Assembly: GCF_900095795.1 (NCBI RefSeq)
Contig: NZ_LT608328.1
Span: forward strand, 1,667,001 to 1,731,000
Source: Petrimonas mucosa
GTDB taxonomy: Bacteria; Bacteroidota; Bacteroidia; Bacteroidales; Dysgonomonadaceae
Direction of reading: 5' to 3'
DNA: 64,000 nt
The notes beneath the pieces are model-generated. The model saw only the letters and a list, made by a program, of their open reading frames with translations. It made no database searches and was not told the DNA's origin. The position numbers and the translations under genes were made by a program. Positions 43,546 through 53,391 of the stretch are shown piece after piece. Position 1 is the first letter of the stretch, and the number at the start of each line of letters is the position of its first letter.

Positions 43546-45138
43546 ATGAAAAGATTGCAGATCCTCTTTTTTCTGGTGCTCATGAGCCTGCAGCTTCCGG
43601 CTCAATACAGGGAGATAAGCGGAGTGGTCGTAGATGCGCACTACAGTACGCCCGTTCCCTATGCCGCAGTTTTTGTGGAGCATACACAGGTTGGGGTAGT
43701 GGCCGGCAACTTGGGGGAGTTTACGTTACATATACCCGACTCGTTGAGTAATAAGCGTCTGGTGAGTGTAGGGGAGGGGTATCGCCTGACTTATATTTCA
43801 CCGGAGAACCTGGTAGAGCTTCCGCTTCGCATCGCCCTGACACCGCAGGAGAATGAAAAGGGTCTGCTTTCCCCTTCCGACGGAGCAGCCAGGGAGCGCG
43901 GTAAGGCCGCACTGCTGCTTGACAAGGCGGCCCGCTTCGTAATGAGTGACTGGATTCCCCTGGGAAATCCGCAGAGCAACAAGTTCGACTTCGGGAGAGT
44001 GCAAACCCTCCCTACCTATAACCCCATCGAAGGTGTCCGTCTGCGGGCGGGAGTCGCTTCCAATGCACGGTTGAATCCCCATCTCTTCGTAAGGGGATAT
44101 ATGGCATACGGTTTTAAAGACCAGCAGTTGAAGTACCGGGGGGAGGCCATCTGGTCGCTCAACAGGAGAGTGTATCACGAGGATGAGTTCCTGAAGAATA
44201 ATCTCCGGCTGGTCTACGAGAAGGATCTTTTCTCTCCCGGCGAGATGCATCCACGAGCGTTGAACGATCTTCTGCTGATCACCTATCGCAGGTCGCTCAA
44301 CGAGGCGACCTACCGCAACTTTGCGGAGATCAGCCATGAAAGGGAACATAAGAACGGACTGGCACATACCCTCTGGTTAAGAAGGTCGAGGCTGGTTCCG
44401 CAAGGAGAACTGCTATTCCGGCGAAGCAACGAGAGTCGGGTTGACTTGTTTGATGAGCTGATCACTTCCGAGGCCGGCCTGATGTTCCGCTACTCTTTCG
44501 AGGAGGCCTATATCCAGCAAAAGCGTAAACGGATTCCTGTGGATACATCAAGCCCCGTCCTTTTTCTCTCGCACTCTATCGGTTACACCAATCTCCCCGA
44601 AGGCGAGGAGGCGTACCACCGGACGGAGTTTTCAGCCCAGAAGCGTTTCTATCTGGGAAGTACGGGACGATTGGATGCTGTGGGAGAATTTTCGAAGGTG
44701 TGGAATGCAGTACCTTTTCCGTTACTGGTCTACCCCAATCAACGGTTTCGCCACCATATCGAGAACAACGCCTTCTTCCTGAACCGTGCCCTGGAGTTTG
44801 TGGCCGATGAGCAGTATACGGTTCGGACAACCTTTGTGGGTGACGAACTGCTATTGTCAAGAATTCCGTTGATGGCGGCATTCAGGGCAAAGGAGCTGAT
44901 CTCCTTGCGAGCTACTTATGGAAGGTTGAGCGACAAAAATGATCCGTTGCTCTCATCTTACCCGCTATTCGACATTCCTGAGAGATCTTTCCGGTACGGT
45001 TCCGTGCCTTATGTGGAGGGAACCGTCGGATTGACGAATCTCCTTGGTTTGCTGCGTATTGAGTATGTTCACCGCTTCACCTACCGCGATCATCCGGATG
45101 CCCTGCTGGGCCGGGTGCGGGTCGATGTGACGTTGTAG
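43546..45138 (+). CDS. DUF5686-type outer-membrane protein with carboxypeptidase-like regulatory domain
   Basis: 530 residues. Signal peptide MKRLQILFFLVLMSLQLPAQ, then a carboxypeptidase-D-like regulatory domain (about 22-105; REISGVVVDAHYSTPVPYAA and GEFTLHIPDSL). A DUF5686-like beta-rich region follows (about 120-530) with YNPIEGVRLRAGV and repeated aromatic strands ending LGRVRVDVTL, as expected for an outer-membrane barrel. Many family members exceed 800 residues, so this is a short one. The role is unknown. It lies 24 nt after ettA. Confidence 0.8.
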   Translation: MKRLQILFFLVLMSLQLPAQYREISGVVVDAHYSTPVPYAAVFVEHTQVGVVAGNLGEFTLHIPDSLSNKRLVSVGEGYRLTYISPENLVELPLRIALTPQENEKGLLSPSDGAARERGKAALLLDKAARFVMSDWIPLGNPQSNKFDFGRVQTLPTYNPIEGVRLRAGVASNARLNPHLFVRGYMAYGFKDQQLKYRGEAIWSLNRRVYHEDEFLKNNLRLVYEKDLFSPGEMHPRALNDLLLITYRRSLNEATYRNFAEISHEREHKNGLAHTLWLRRSRLVPQGELLFRRSNESRVDLFDELITSEAGLMFRYSFEEAYIQQKRKRIPVDTSSPVLFLSHSIGYTNLPEGEEAYHRTEFSAQKRFYLGSTGRLDAVGEFSKVWNAVPFPLLVYPNQRFRHHIENNAFFLNRALEFVADEQYTVRTTFVGDELLLSRIPLMAAFRAKELISLRATYGRLSDKNDPLLSSYPLFDIPERSFRYGSVPYVEGTVGLTNLLGLLRIEYVHRFTYRDHPDALLGRVRVDVTL

Positions 45139-45294
45139 GATTACTCCCGATGGAAAATCCTTTGATCCTAATCTCATTCATTGGTTTTTCCATTATCTTT
45201 GCATTTTATTTTATATTGATTGTGCTGTCTGGCAATGTTCATACAGCGACTCAGAAATTGCACAAACAGAGTAGGTAAATTACAACCGGACAGT

Positions 45295-46311
45295 ATGGTT
45301 ACGATTTTAGGCATAGAATCTTCATGCGACGATACATCGGCAGCGGTCATCCGCGACGGTGTAATCCTGTCGAACGTGATTTCGTCGCAAGCTGTACACG
45401 AAAGATATGGTGGCGTGGTGCCGGAACTGGCATCTCGCGCTCATCAACAAAATATAATTCCGGTGGTTCACGACGCCTTGAAACAGGCTGGTATCCGGAA
45501 AGAGGAGATTTCGGCAGTTGCCTTTACAAGAGGTCCCGGATTGTTGGGTTCGCTGCTGGTGGGAACCTCCTTTGCGAAAGGGTTCTCCTCGGCGCTCAAC
45601 ATCCCGATGATCGAGGTCAACCACCTTCAGGCCCATGTGCTGGCACACTTTATCAAGGAGGATGAAGATGATACAGACCAGCCCGGTTTTCCGTTCTTGT
45701 GCCTGTTGGTTTCGGGTGGCAACTCGCAGATCATCCTGGTAAAGTCGCACCATGAGATGGAGATTATCGGACAGACCATCGACGATGCAGCCGGTGAGGC
45801 GTTCGACAAATGTGCCAAGGTAATGGGGTTGGGTTATCCTGGCGGGCCGGTAGTAGACAGGTTGGCCAAAGAGGGGAACCCAGGACGGTTTACATTCAGC
45901 AAGCCCCATATTGCCGGCTACGATTACAGCTTCAGCGGATTGAAGACCTCATTCCTCTACTTCCTGCGAGATGAGCTGAAAAGTGATCCCGATTTTATCG
46001 GGAAAAACAAGGAGGATCTTTGCGCATCCCTACAGAAGACGATTATCGACATCCTGATGGATAAGTTGTATCGTGCGGCAAAAGATCTGAAAATTAAGGA
46101 GGTGGCGGTTGCCGGTGGCGTGTCGGCCAACTCTGGCCTGCGCAACGCCTTTGAGGCGTACAGCAATCGGTACGGTTGGAAAATCCATATACCCAAGTTT
46201 GCCTACACTACCGATAATGCTGCCATGGTGGCCATATCGGGATATTACAGATACCTCGACGGTCAGTTCTGTGGAAAAGATGTTGCACCCTATGCGAGGG
46301 TATCGATATAA
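45295..46311 (+). CDS. tsaD: tRNA N6-threonylcarbamoyladenosine transferase TsaD
   Basis: 338 residues from ATG 45295, chosen because it begins the conserved MVTILGIESSCDDTSAAVI; codons upstream give no family match. The metal-binding motif HxxxH is in VNHLQAHVLAH, the ATP-fold phosphate loop in LLVSGGNSQIILV, and the C-terminal VAGGVSANSGLR and TDNAAMVA are present. With TsaB/TsaE and threonylcarbamoyl-AMP it makes t6A37 in ANN-decoding tRNAs. It heads a likely operon with glnS, a TPR protein and a DUF5009 protein. Confidence 0.96.
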   Translation: MVTILGIESSCDDTSAAVIRDGVILSNVISSQAVHERYGGVVPELASRAHQQNIIPVVHDALKQAGIRKEEISAVAFTRGPGLLGSLLVGTSFAKGFSSALNIPMIEVNHLQAHVLAHFIKEDEDDTDQPGFPFLCLLVSGGNSQIILVKSHHEMEIIGQTIDDAAGEAFDKCAKVMGLGYPGGPVVDRLAKEGNPGRFTFSKPHIAGYDYSFSGLKTSFLYFLRDELKSDPDFIGKNKEDLCASLQKTIIDILMDKLYRAAKDLKIKEVAVAGGVSANSGLRNAFEAYSNRYGWKIHIPKFAYTTDNAAMVAISGYYRYLDGQFCGKDVAPYARVSI

Positions 46312-46340
46312 ACAATGGAACAATAATTAAAAACCGATAT

Positions 46341-48041
46341 ATGATGTCAGAAAAAGAGACTCCTGCTGTGGAAGAGAACAAGAAGAGCCTGAATTTTATC
46401 GAACAGATCGTTGAAAAGGATTTAAAAGAGGGGAAAAATGGTGGTCGCGTACAAACCCGTTTTCCGCCCGAACCAAATGGTTATCTTCATATCGGTCATG
46501 CAAAGGCGGTCTGTATCGATTTCGGTATTGCCGAAAGGTATGGTGGAATCTGCAACCTTCGCTTCGATGATACCAACCCGGTCAAGGAGGATGTGGAGTA
46601 TGTCGATTCCATCATGGAGGATATCCAGTGGCTCGGATTCCAGTGGAAAAATGTCTTCTATGCTTCCGACTATTTCCAGCAGTTGTGGGATTTTGCCGTT
46701 CGTCTGATCAAGGAGGGGAAGGCCTATGTCGATGAGCAGTCGGCCGAAGAGATTGCCCGGCAAAAGGGAACGCCTACCGTACCCGGAACGCCCAGTCCCT
46801 ATCGCGACCGTCCCATTGAGGAGTCGCTCGATCTCTTTTACAAGATGAACAGTGGCGAGATACCCGAAGGAAAGATGGTGTTGCGGGCCAAGATCGATAT
46901 GGCGTCGCCCAACATGCATTTCCGCGATCCCATCATGTACCGGGTAATCCATATCCCGCACCACCGTACCGGTACCACCTGGAAGGCCTATCCGATGTAC
47001 GATTTTGCACATGGGCAGTCCGACTATTTTGAGGGCGTCACTCACTCTATCTGTACGCTGGAGTTTGAAGTGCATCGCCCGCTTTACGATTGGTTCATCG
47101 ACCAGCTGGCAACCGATGATTATCGTCCCCGCCAGTATGAGTTCAACCGGCTCAACATGACCTACACCATGATGAGCAAGCGGAAACTGCTGCAGCTTGT
47201 TCAGGAGAAACTGGTGTCGGGCTGGGACGATCCACGCATGCCGACACTCTGTGGCCTGCGACGTCGTGGATATACACCGGAGTCGATCCGCAACTTTGTC
47301 GACAGCATCGGCTATACCAAATATGACGGTATCATCGACGTCTCGCTGCTGGAGCATGCCGTACGCGATGACCTCAACAAGAAGGCGGTCCGCGTTTCGG
47401 GTGTGATCGATCCGGTCAAGCTGATCCTGACCAACTACCCCGAAGGTAAGACCGAGGAGGTGGAGATGGTGAACAACCCCGAGGATGAATCGATGGGCAG
47501 CCGGATGGTCAAATTCACCCGTGAACTCTGGATCGAACGTGAAGACTTCATGGAGGTGGCTCCCAAGAAATATTACCGGCTCACCCCGGGAAACGAGGTG
47601 AGGCTGAAAGGGGCCTACATTGTGAAGTGTACCGGTTGCAAGAAAGATGAGAACGGAAATGTCACGGAGGTATATGCCGAGTACGATCCTCAAACCAGGA
47701 GCGGAATGCCCGAGGCCAACCGGAAGGTAAAGGGAACCATCCACTGGGTTTCCGTGCAGCATGCTATCGATGCCGAAGTACGGCTTTACGACCGTCTATT
47801 CCTGGTGGAAGATCCGGCAGCGGAGAAAGAAAAGGATTTCCGTGAACTGTTGAATCCCGATTCGCTTATCGTGAAGAGGAATTGCAAGGTCGAGGAGTAC
47901 CTAGCCAGTGCCAAACCGTTGGATAGCTTCCAGTTTCAACGGATCGGATATTTTAATGTGGATCCCGACACTACGGATGGCCGGCTCGTTTTCAACCGGA
48001 CGGTAGCCTTGAAGGATTCGTGGAAGAAACAGAGCAACTGA
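46341..48041 (+). CDS. glnS: Glutaminyl-tRNA synthetase
   Basis: 566 residues. Class I motifs HIGH in NGYLHIGHAKAVCIDFG and KMSKS-type MMSKRKLLQLV are present; the GlnRS-specific FPPEPNGYLHIG and LRFDDTNPVKEDVEYVDSI confirm the identity over GluRS. The C-terminal anticodon-binding beta barrels run from about residue 345 to the end. It charges tRNA-Gln directly with glutamine in the cytosol. The gene lies 29 nt behind tsaD and 36 nt ahead of the TPR gene. ATG 46344 is an equally possible start. Confidence 0.97.
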   Translation: MMSEKETPAVEENKKSLNFIEQIVEKDLKEGKNGGRVQTRFPPEPNGYLHIGHAKAVCIDFGIAERYGGICNLRFDDTNPVKEDVEYVDSIMEDIQWLGFQWKNVFYASDYFQQLWDFAVRLIKEGKAYVDEQSAEEIARQKGTPTVPGTPSPYRDRPIEESLDLFYKMNSGEIPEGKMVLRAKIDMASPNMHFRDPIMYRVIHIPHHRTGTTWKAYPMYDFAHGQSDYFEGVTHSICTLEFEVHRPLYDWFIDQLATDDYRPRQYEFNRLNMTYTMMSKRKLLQLVQEKLVSGWDDPRMPTLCGLRRRGYTPESIRNFVDSIGYTKYDGIIDVSLLEHAVRDDLNKKAVRVSGVIDPVKLILTNYPEGKTEEVEMVNNPEDESMGSRMVKFTRELWIEREDFMEVAPKKYYRLTPGNEVRLKGAYIVKCTGCKKDENGNVTEVYAEYDPQTRSGMPEANRKVKGTIHWVSVQHAIDAEVRLYDRLFLVEDPAAEKEKDFRELLNPDSLIVKRNCKVEEYLASAKPLDSFQFQRIGYFNVDPDTTDGRLVFNRTVALKDSWKKQSN

Positions 48042-48077
48042 AAATCTGCATAAAACAGTAAACTCGTGACACGGGAG

Positions 48078-49508
48078 ATGGAGGAAGAACTGGACGACAT
48101 ATCATCCTTGGTGGAAAAATATGAGCAGATGCTTGCGTTCGGCAGAAAGATCTATTTCGATGCCGACGAGTTTGCCGCGCTTGCTGATCATTACAACAGC
48201 CTGGGTGAAAACGAACAGGCTCAGGAGGTCATCGATGAGGGCCTCAGGATGCACCCGGCCAGCCCGGATCTGATGGTTTTGAAAGCCAAGACAATGGTCT
48301 ATGCCGAGAAGTATGAGGAGGCGTTCTCCTACTTGAACAACATCCCCGGGGACGGCGATGTGGAACTTGCCCTGCTGCGGATCGAGACCCTGTTGCACCT
48401 GGAGAAGAAGGAGGAGGCCAATATACTGATCAACGAGACGATCAGCCGGGAGTTGTCGATCGATGATCTCTACGTTTTCATTACCGAAGTCGGCTATATC
48501 CTGAACGATGTGGAGAGTTATGACCGGGCCATCTCATACCTCGAGGAGAGTCTCAAAATTGATGATTCCAACCCCGATGTGCTGATCGACCTGGCCTATG
48601 CCAACGAGATGAAAGGAGATTTCGGCCGGGCCATCGAGTATAACAACCGGTTGCTCGATCTTGACCCCTATTCCTTCGAGGGTTGGGTCAATATCGGCAA
48701 GCTATACTCGATGAACAAGCAGTACGACAAGGCCATCGATGCCTTTGACTTTGCCCTGACTATCAATGAGAACGACGTCTCGGCCCTGAAGATGAAAGCA
48801 TTGTCGCTCTACCTGAACGACAATGCTCCGGAAGCGATCCATGTTTTCGAAGAGTGTATACGCATATCGCCCGACGATGAGTCGCTATATGATTCGTTGC
48901 TGGAAGGTTATGAGGCGTTGGAACAGTACGACCAGATGTCGCGCGTTATCGATATCAGGGAGAAACGTTTCGGGCCAAAAGGGATTGCTACCCGCCGGGC
49001 ATTTGTTGAGTTGTTGAAGGGCAATGTTGCTGCAGCCAGGGAGCTCTATGCCAAGATTCCCGATGGAGAGAAGGAGTCGCTCGATTACTACATGCTCGAG
49101 GGAGAGCTGATGTTCACCGAAGGCAATTTAAGGGCTGCGGAAGCAGCCTATATAAAGGCTGCACTGGTATCGGAAAACAACGAGGATATTATCGACCGCC
49201 TGGCCAACGTGAGCGTTGCGCAGGAGAAGTATGAGCAGGCTGCCGGGTATCTGGAGCAGCTGCTTAAGCTTGATCCCGATTTTCCGACCGCCAAATCGCG
49301 CCTGGCCTTTATCCGCTTCGAGATCGGGAATAAGGAACCTTTTGACGAGATCATGGAACAATTCTCCGATGATGAGTTGCGTGCCTTGCTCAACATCATT
49401 TCCGGCAATGAGGATGCCGACTTTTCAAATTATGACCGTCGCAAATTGCTGATCCGCCTCAATGAGGCCCGTGAGAACAGGGTGCTCTTCAAAAATATAA
49501 AATACTGA
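48078..49508 (+). CDS. TPR-repeat protein, cytoplasmic
   Basis: 476 residues from ATG 48078; a GTG at 48066 is the alternative. There is no signal peptide or membrane segment. About ten TPR units cover the protein, for example DLAYANEMKGDFGRAIEYNN and KLYSMNKQYDKAIDAFDFAL. It is strongly acidic. TPR scaffolds bind partner proteins; the partner is unknown. It sits in the tsaD-glnS operon, 4 nt ahead of the DUF5009 membrane protein, so it may assist a translation-linked or envelope process. Confidence 0.8.
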   Translation: MEEELDDISSLVEKYEQMLAFGRKIYFDADEFAALADHYNSLGENEQAQEVIDEGLRMHPASPDLMVLKAKTMVYAEKYEEAFSYLNNIPGDGDVELALLRIETLLHLEKKEEANILINETISRELSIDDLYVFITEVGYILNDVESYDRAISYLEESLKIDDSNPDVLIDLAYANEMKGDFGRAIEYNNRLLDLDPYSFEGWVNIGKLYSMNKQYDKAIDAFDFALTINENDVSALKMKALSLYLNDNAPEAIHVFEECIRISPDDESLYDSLLEGYEALEQYDQMSRVIDIREKRFGPKGIATRRAFVELLKGNVAAARELYAKIPDGEKESLDYYMLEGELMFTEGNLRAAEAAYIKAALVSENNEDIIDRLANVSVAQEKYEQAAGYLEQLLKLDPDFPTAKSRLAFIRFEIGNKEPFDEIMEQFSDDELRALLNIISGNEDADFSNYDRRKLLIRLNEARENRVLFKNIKY

Positions 49509-49512
49509 CGAT

Positions 49513-50649
49513 ATGAATGCACGTTCTATCCCTTCCTCTATCCCTTCTGGTCGCCTTGCATCATTGGATATCCTGCGGGGTTTCGATCTCTTCATGCTGG
49601 TCTTCTTTCAGCCTGTTTTTGTTGCTTTTGCCCGCCACTGGAGCGAAACTCCGGTTTTTTCGTTCCTGTTGAAACAGTTTAATCATATTCCATGGGTGGG
49701 ATTCAGTGCCTGGGATCTGGTGATGCCGCTATTCCTCTTCATGGTGGGAACTGCCATGCCCTTCTCATTTGAGAAATACCTTGCCAATCCCGACAAGTGG
49801 GAAATTTATCGAAAAATCACCAAAAGGTTTGTCATCCTCTTTATTCTCGGGGCTGTGGTTCAGGGAAATCTGCTGAGTCTCGACCCGTTGCGGCTCCGCC
49901 TCTACTCCAATACTTTGCAGGCGATTGCGGTCGGTTATCTCATCTCTGCCATATTGTTACTCCATCTCTCCCGCAAAGGACAGCTCGTTGTCACTTTCCT
50001 GTTGCTGGCAGGTTATTGGGCGTTGCTCACCTTCCTGGGTGATTTTACTCCCGACGGCAATTTTGCGGAAGCTGTAGACCGGGCCATATTGGGGAGATTC
50101 CGCGACGGTGTCTCATATGCGGAGGATGGTTCCTGGAGCTTCTCGGATAGCTACCGGTATACCTGGGTACTCACCAGCATGGTGTTTGGAGTAACCACCA
50201 TGATGGGTGTTTTTGCAGGCCAGATCATGAAGTATGGAAAGGATAAGAAGAAAAACTGCCAACTCTTGTTTGTCATTGGGGTGGTGCTGTTGCTCTTTGC
50301 CTGGTTGCTGAGTTTCCAGACCCCCATCATCAAGAGGATCTGGTCGGCCAGCATGACACTCTGGTCGGGCGGACTCTGTTACCTGCTGATGGCTCTCTTT
50401 TACTATGTTGTCGATTATAAGGGGTGCTCCAAAGGATTGAACTGGTTGAAAATATATGGGATGAACTCGATAGTGGCCTATACGCTGGGCATGGTGGTCA
50501 ATTTCAGGAGTGTGGCCCACTCCCTGCTTTGGGGGCTGGAGCAATATACGGGTGACTATTACGCAGCCATACTTACTTTTGCCAATTTTTTGATACTCTT
50601 TTTTATCCTTCGGCTGATGTTCAAACAGCAGATTTTTGTTAAAATCTAG
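49513..50649 (+). CDS. DUF5009 / HGSNAT-like membrane acyltransferase family protein
   Basis: 378 residues with about ten hydrophobic segments. The start ASLDILRGFDLFMLVFFQPV and FSAWDLVMPLFLFMVGTAMP are typical of DUF5009, related to heparan-alpha-glucosaminide N-acetyltransferase (HGSNAT). Those proteins pass an acetyl group across a membrane onto an amino sugar. The usual active-site histidine of HGSNAT cannot be assigned with confidence here. The gene begins 4 nt after the TPR gene, so the two are coupled. It precedes the secreted oxidoreductase cluster but has an independent promoter between. Confidence 0.78.
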   Translation: MNARSIPSSIPSGRLASLDILRGFDLFMLVFFQPVFVAFARHWSETPVFSFLLKQFNHIPWVGFSAWDLVMPLFLFMVGTAMPFSFEKYLANPDKWEIYRKITKRFVILFILGAVVQGNLLSLDPLRLRLYSNTLQAIAVGYLISAILLLHLSRKGQLVVTFLLLAGYWALLTFLGDFTPDGNFAEAVDRAILGRFRDGVSYAEDGSWSFSDSYRYTWVLTSMVFGVTTMMGVFAGQIMKYGKDKKKNCQLLFVIGVVLLLFAWLLSFQTPIIKRIWSASMTLWSGGLCYLLMALFYYVVDYKGCSKGLNWLKIYGMNSIVAYTLGMVVNFRSVAHSLLWGLEQYTGDYYAAILTFANFLILFFILRLMFKQQIFVKI

Positions 50650-50784
50650 CCTTGACCCCGAGTTTGGCAAAGAAAACACTTTTTATTCATTTATTTATTG
50701 AAAATTTTAGTTGTTCGGTTTTTTTCATTATTTTTACGCCAATAATTCTGTTCAGTTTTCCCTACAGAGATGGGGTATGACTTA

Positions 50785-50816
50785 TTTTATCAGAAAGTTA
50801 TAATATAATACTTTTG
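50785..50816 (+). promoter_or_regulatory. Promoter of the oxidoreductase/DUF1080 cluster
   Basis: TTTT (50785-50788), 20 nt, then TACTTTTG (50809-50816). The -7 match is full, the -33 is one base off. Predicted start near 50823, about 20 nt before the ATG. Confidence 0.6.
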
Positions 50817-50842
50817 AAATTTTTTATCTAAAACAAATCGTT

Positions 50843-52312
50843 ATGTCATCAAAAATGTCAAGAAGGAAGTTTATCCAGGCAGGCGCAACAGCTGCTGTTG
50901 GATTAACTGTCGTACCTTCATCGGTACTTGGAAAAAGTATGGGGCACATGGCTCCGAGTGATAAACTCAACATCGTAGGTGTTGGAGTCGGAGGAATGGG
51001 TTTTGCTAACCTGAAAAATCTTGAAAGTCAAAACATTATTGGTCTTTGTGATGTAGACTGGAAATACAGCAAGCGTGTTTTCGATTACTTCCCGAATGCG
51101 AAGAGATATTACGACTATCGCAAGATGTATGACGAGTTGGGAAAATCGATTGATGGCGTTGTTGTTGCTACTGCCGACCATACCCACGCAATTATTGCCG
51201 CAGAGGCGATGACAATGGGTAAACATGTTTATGTACAGAAACCGTTGACTCACAGTGTATACGAGTCGCGTCTTCTGACAAAACTGGCAAAAAAATATAA
51301 AGTGGCTACCCAGATGGGCAACCAGGGTTCTTCCGGTCCCGGCGTACGTCAGGTTATTGACTGGATCAGAGACGGACAGATTGGTGAAGTTACACGCGTT
51401 GACACTTTCACCGACAGACCTATCTGGCCGCAAGGTTTGATGACCCCGACAAAGGCAGACAAAGTTCCCTCAACCTTGAAATGGGATCTCTTTATCGGTC
51501 CGGCCAAGAATCGTCCCTTCAACAACATCTATCACCCCTGGAACTGGCGTGGATGGTGGGACTTCGGTACAGGAGCGTTGGGCGATATGGCCTGTCACAT
51601 CCTGCACCCGGTCTTCAAGGGCTTGAACCTGGGCTATCCCACCAAAGTTCAGGGTTCCTCCACCATGTTGCTGAACGACTGCGCACCCAATGCACAGGTT
51701 GTGAAATATGTTTTCCCGGCCCGCGACAACATGCCGAAGGTTGCCATGCCCGAAGTAGAAGTTACCTGGTACGATGGCGGTTTACAGCCGTTCCGTCCCG
51801 AAGGTGTTCCCGCCGGCAAGGACCTGAATGATTCGGGTGGCTGTGTAATTTTCCACGGAACTAAAGATACGCTGATTTGCGGTTGCTATGGCGTAAATCC
51901 GTGGTTGGTATCCGGCAGGACTCCCAATTCGCCAAAGACACAGCGTGAAGTAACCCTTTCTCATGAAATGGATTGGGTGCGTGCATGTAAAGAAAGCCCC
52001 GAAAATCGCGTTGAAACTGCATCTCCCTTCTCGGAAGCAGGACCTTTCAACGAAATGGTGGTAATGGGTGTTCTGGCTGTAAGGTTGCAGAGTCTCAACC
52101 AGGAGCTGCACTGGGACGGCGAAAACATGAAGTTTACCAACATCCCGTCAGATGCCAAGATCAGAACCATCATCGAAGACGGATTCAAGATCACCGACGG
52201 CCATCCGACCTTCAACAAGACCTGGACTGAACCGGTTGATGCCAATGAATTTGCTGCGGAATTGATCAACCATACCTATCAAAACGGTTGGAAATTACCG
52301 GCAATGCCGTAA
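50843..52312 (+). CDS. Tat-exported Gfo/Idh/MocA-family oxidoreductase
   Basis: 489 residues. The N-terminus MSSKMSRRKFIQAGATAAVG is a twin-arginine leader (SRRKFIQ), so the folded, NAD(P)-loaded enzyme should go to the periplasm. The Rossmann motif NIVGVGVGGMGFANL, the DVD-type acidic loop (IGLCDVDWKYS) and VQKPLTHSVYE (family EKP motif, here QKP) follow. The second domain holds HPWNWRGWWDFGTGALGDMA and CHILHPVFKG. Family members oxidise or reduce sugar hydroxyls. With the DUF1080 and TIM-barrel lipoproteins encoded next, a 3-keto sugar step is the best inference. Confidence 0.92.
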   Translation: MSSKMSRRKFIQAGATAAVGLTVVPSSVLGKSMGHMAPSDKLNIVGVGVGGMGFANLKNLESQNIIGLCDVDWKYSKRVFDYFPNAKRYYDYRKMYDELGKSIDGVVVATADHTHAIIAAEAMTMGKHVYVQKPLTHSVYESRLLTKLAKKYKVATQMGNQGSSGPGVRQVIDWIRDGQIGEVTRVDTFTDRPIWPQGLMTPTKADKVPSTLKWDLFIGPAKNRPFNNIYHPWNWRGWWDFGTGALGDMACHILHPVFKGLNLGYPTKVQGSSTMLLNDCAPNAQVVKYVFPARDNMPKVAMPEVEVTWYDGGLQPFRPEGVPAGKDLNDSGGCVIFHGTKDTLICGCYGVNPWLVSGRTPNSPKTQREVTLSHEMDWVRACKESPENRVETASPFSEAGPFNEMVVMGVLAVRLQSLNQELHWDGENMKFTNIPSDAKIRTIIEDGFKITDGHPTFNKTWTEPVDANEFAAELINHTYQNGWKLPAMP

Positions 52313-52430
52313 TATTTCGAGAACAGATATTGGATGTCAGGTTCCTGCACTGTTTAGAAGCAGTGTCAGGACCTGATGTCTGGTGTTTTCAGTTTATCAG
52401 GAGAAGTTTAAATTTTAAAAAAGAATAAGT

Positions 52431-53303
52431 ATGAAAAAAGTTTTTAATGTGCTCTTAAGTGTTGCGGTTGCAACAGCTTTCGTAGCTTGTACCGGAGGTG
52501 CAAAGAAAACAGCAGAAACAGAAACCACAGATTCAATGAAAGCAGAAACACCCCAATACACCGTGGTTGAAAAACCGCAGGTTGATCTTTCCCAGTTTGA
52601 AACCGATAAAGATGGTTACATTGTATTGTTCAACGGAAAAGATTTTACCGGTTGGCGTGGATATGGTAAAGATGAGGTTCCCGGAAAGTGGACCATCGAA
52701 GATGGTGCCATCAAATTTAACGGATCTGGTGGTGGCGAAGCTCAGGAGCAGGATGGTGGCGATATTATCTTTGCCCACAAATTTAAAAATTTCGAATTGG
52801 TTCTGGAATGGAAGGTTTCCAAGGGAGGCAACTCCGGTATCTTCTATCTCGCCCAGGAAGTAACTACTACCGATAATGAAGGCAACGTGAGGATGGAGCC
52901 GATCTACATCTCTTCCCCCGAGTACCAGGTGCTGGACAACGCCAACCACCCCGATGCCAAACTGGGTAAAGACAACAACAGGCAATCTGCTTCACTTTAC
53001 GATATGATTCCTGCTGTTCCCCAAAACCAGAAGCCTTTCGGCGAATGGAACAAGGCTAAGATCATGGTCTACAAGGGTACTGTTGTTCACGGACAGAACG
53101 ACGAGAACGTGGTTGAATACCACTTGTGGACTCCCCAATGGACCGAGATGCTTCAGGCTAGCAAGTTCAGCCAGGAAAAATGGCCGTTGGCTTTCGAATT
53201 GCTGAACAACTGCGGCGGTCCCAACAGGGAAGGTTACATCGGCTTCCAGGATCATGGCGATGATGTCTGGTTCCGCAACATCAAAATCAAAATTTTGGAT
53301 TAA
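52431..53303 (+). CDS. DUF1080 (3-keto-disaccharide hydrolase-like) lipoprotein
   Basis: 290 residues. Leader MKKVFNVLLSVAVATAFVAC (lipobox FVAC), then a Thr/Glu-rich spacer (about 22-50), then a DUF1080 jelly-roll (about 60-288): IVLFNGKDFTGWRGYG, KWTIEDGAIKF, NFELVLEWKVSKGGNSGIFY, SPEYQVLDN and the terminal DHGDDVWFRNIKIKIL. The domain is known from proteins that cleave 3-keto-glycosides. It follows the oxidoreductase by 118 nt and is followed by a terminator and then the TIM-barrel gene. Confidence 0.9.
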   Translation: MKKVFNVLLSVAVATAFVACTGGAKKTAETETTDSMKAETPQYTVVEKPQVDLSQFETDKDGYIVLFNGKDFTGWRGYGKDEVPGKWTIEDGAIKFNGSGGGEAQEQDGGDIIFAHKFKNFELVLEWKVSKGGNSGIFYLAQEVTTTDNEGNVRMEPIYISSPEYQVLDNANHPDAKLGKDNNRQSASLYDMIPAVPQNQKPFGEWNKAKIMVYKGTVVHGQNDENVVEYHLWTPQWTEMLQASKFSQEKWPLAFELLNNCGGPNREGYIGFQDHGDDVWFRNIKIKILD

Positions 53304-53316
53304 GCATACATAACCT

Positions 53317-53359
53317 GAAAAAGAGTGTTTCTGAAATATTCGGAAATACTCTTTTTTTT
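53317..53359 (+). terminator. Intrinsic terminator after the DUF1080 gene
   Basis: AAAAGAGTGTTTC pairs with GAAATACTCTTTT (one mismatch), followed by TTTT. It separates the DUF1080 gene from the TIM-barrel gene, so the latter may depend on readthrough or its own promoter. Confidence 0.8.
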
Positions 53360-53391
53360 AAACAGTATTATCATTTATATTGAACATTAAG

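Noticed and set aside
42553-43683. Long open frame (376 codons) antisense to ettA
   Set aside because: Shadow of a conserved ABC-F gene; low-complexity translation with no family features.
46422-47762. Long open frame (446 codons) antisense to glnS
   Set aside because: It mirrors the codon bias of the strongly supported GlnRS gene and encodes no recognisable protein.
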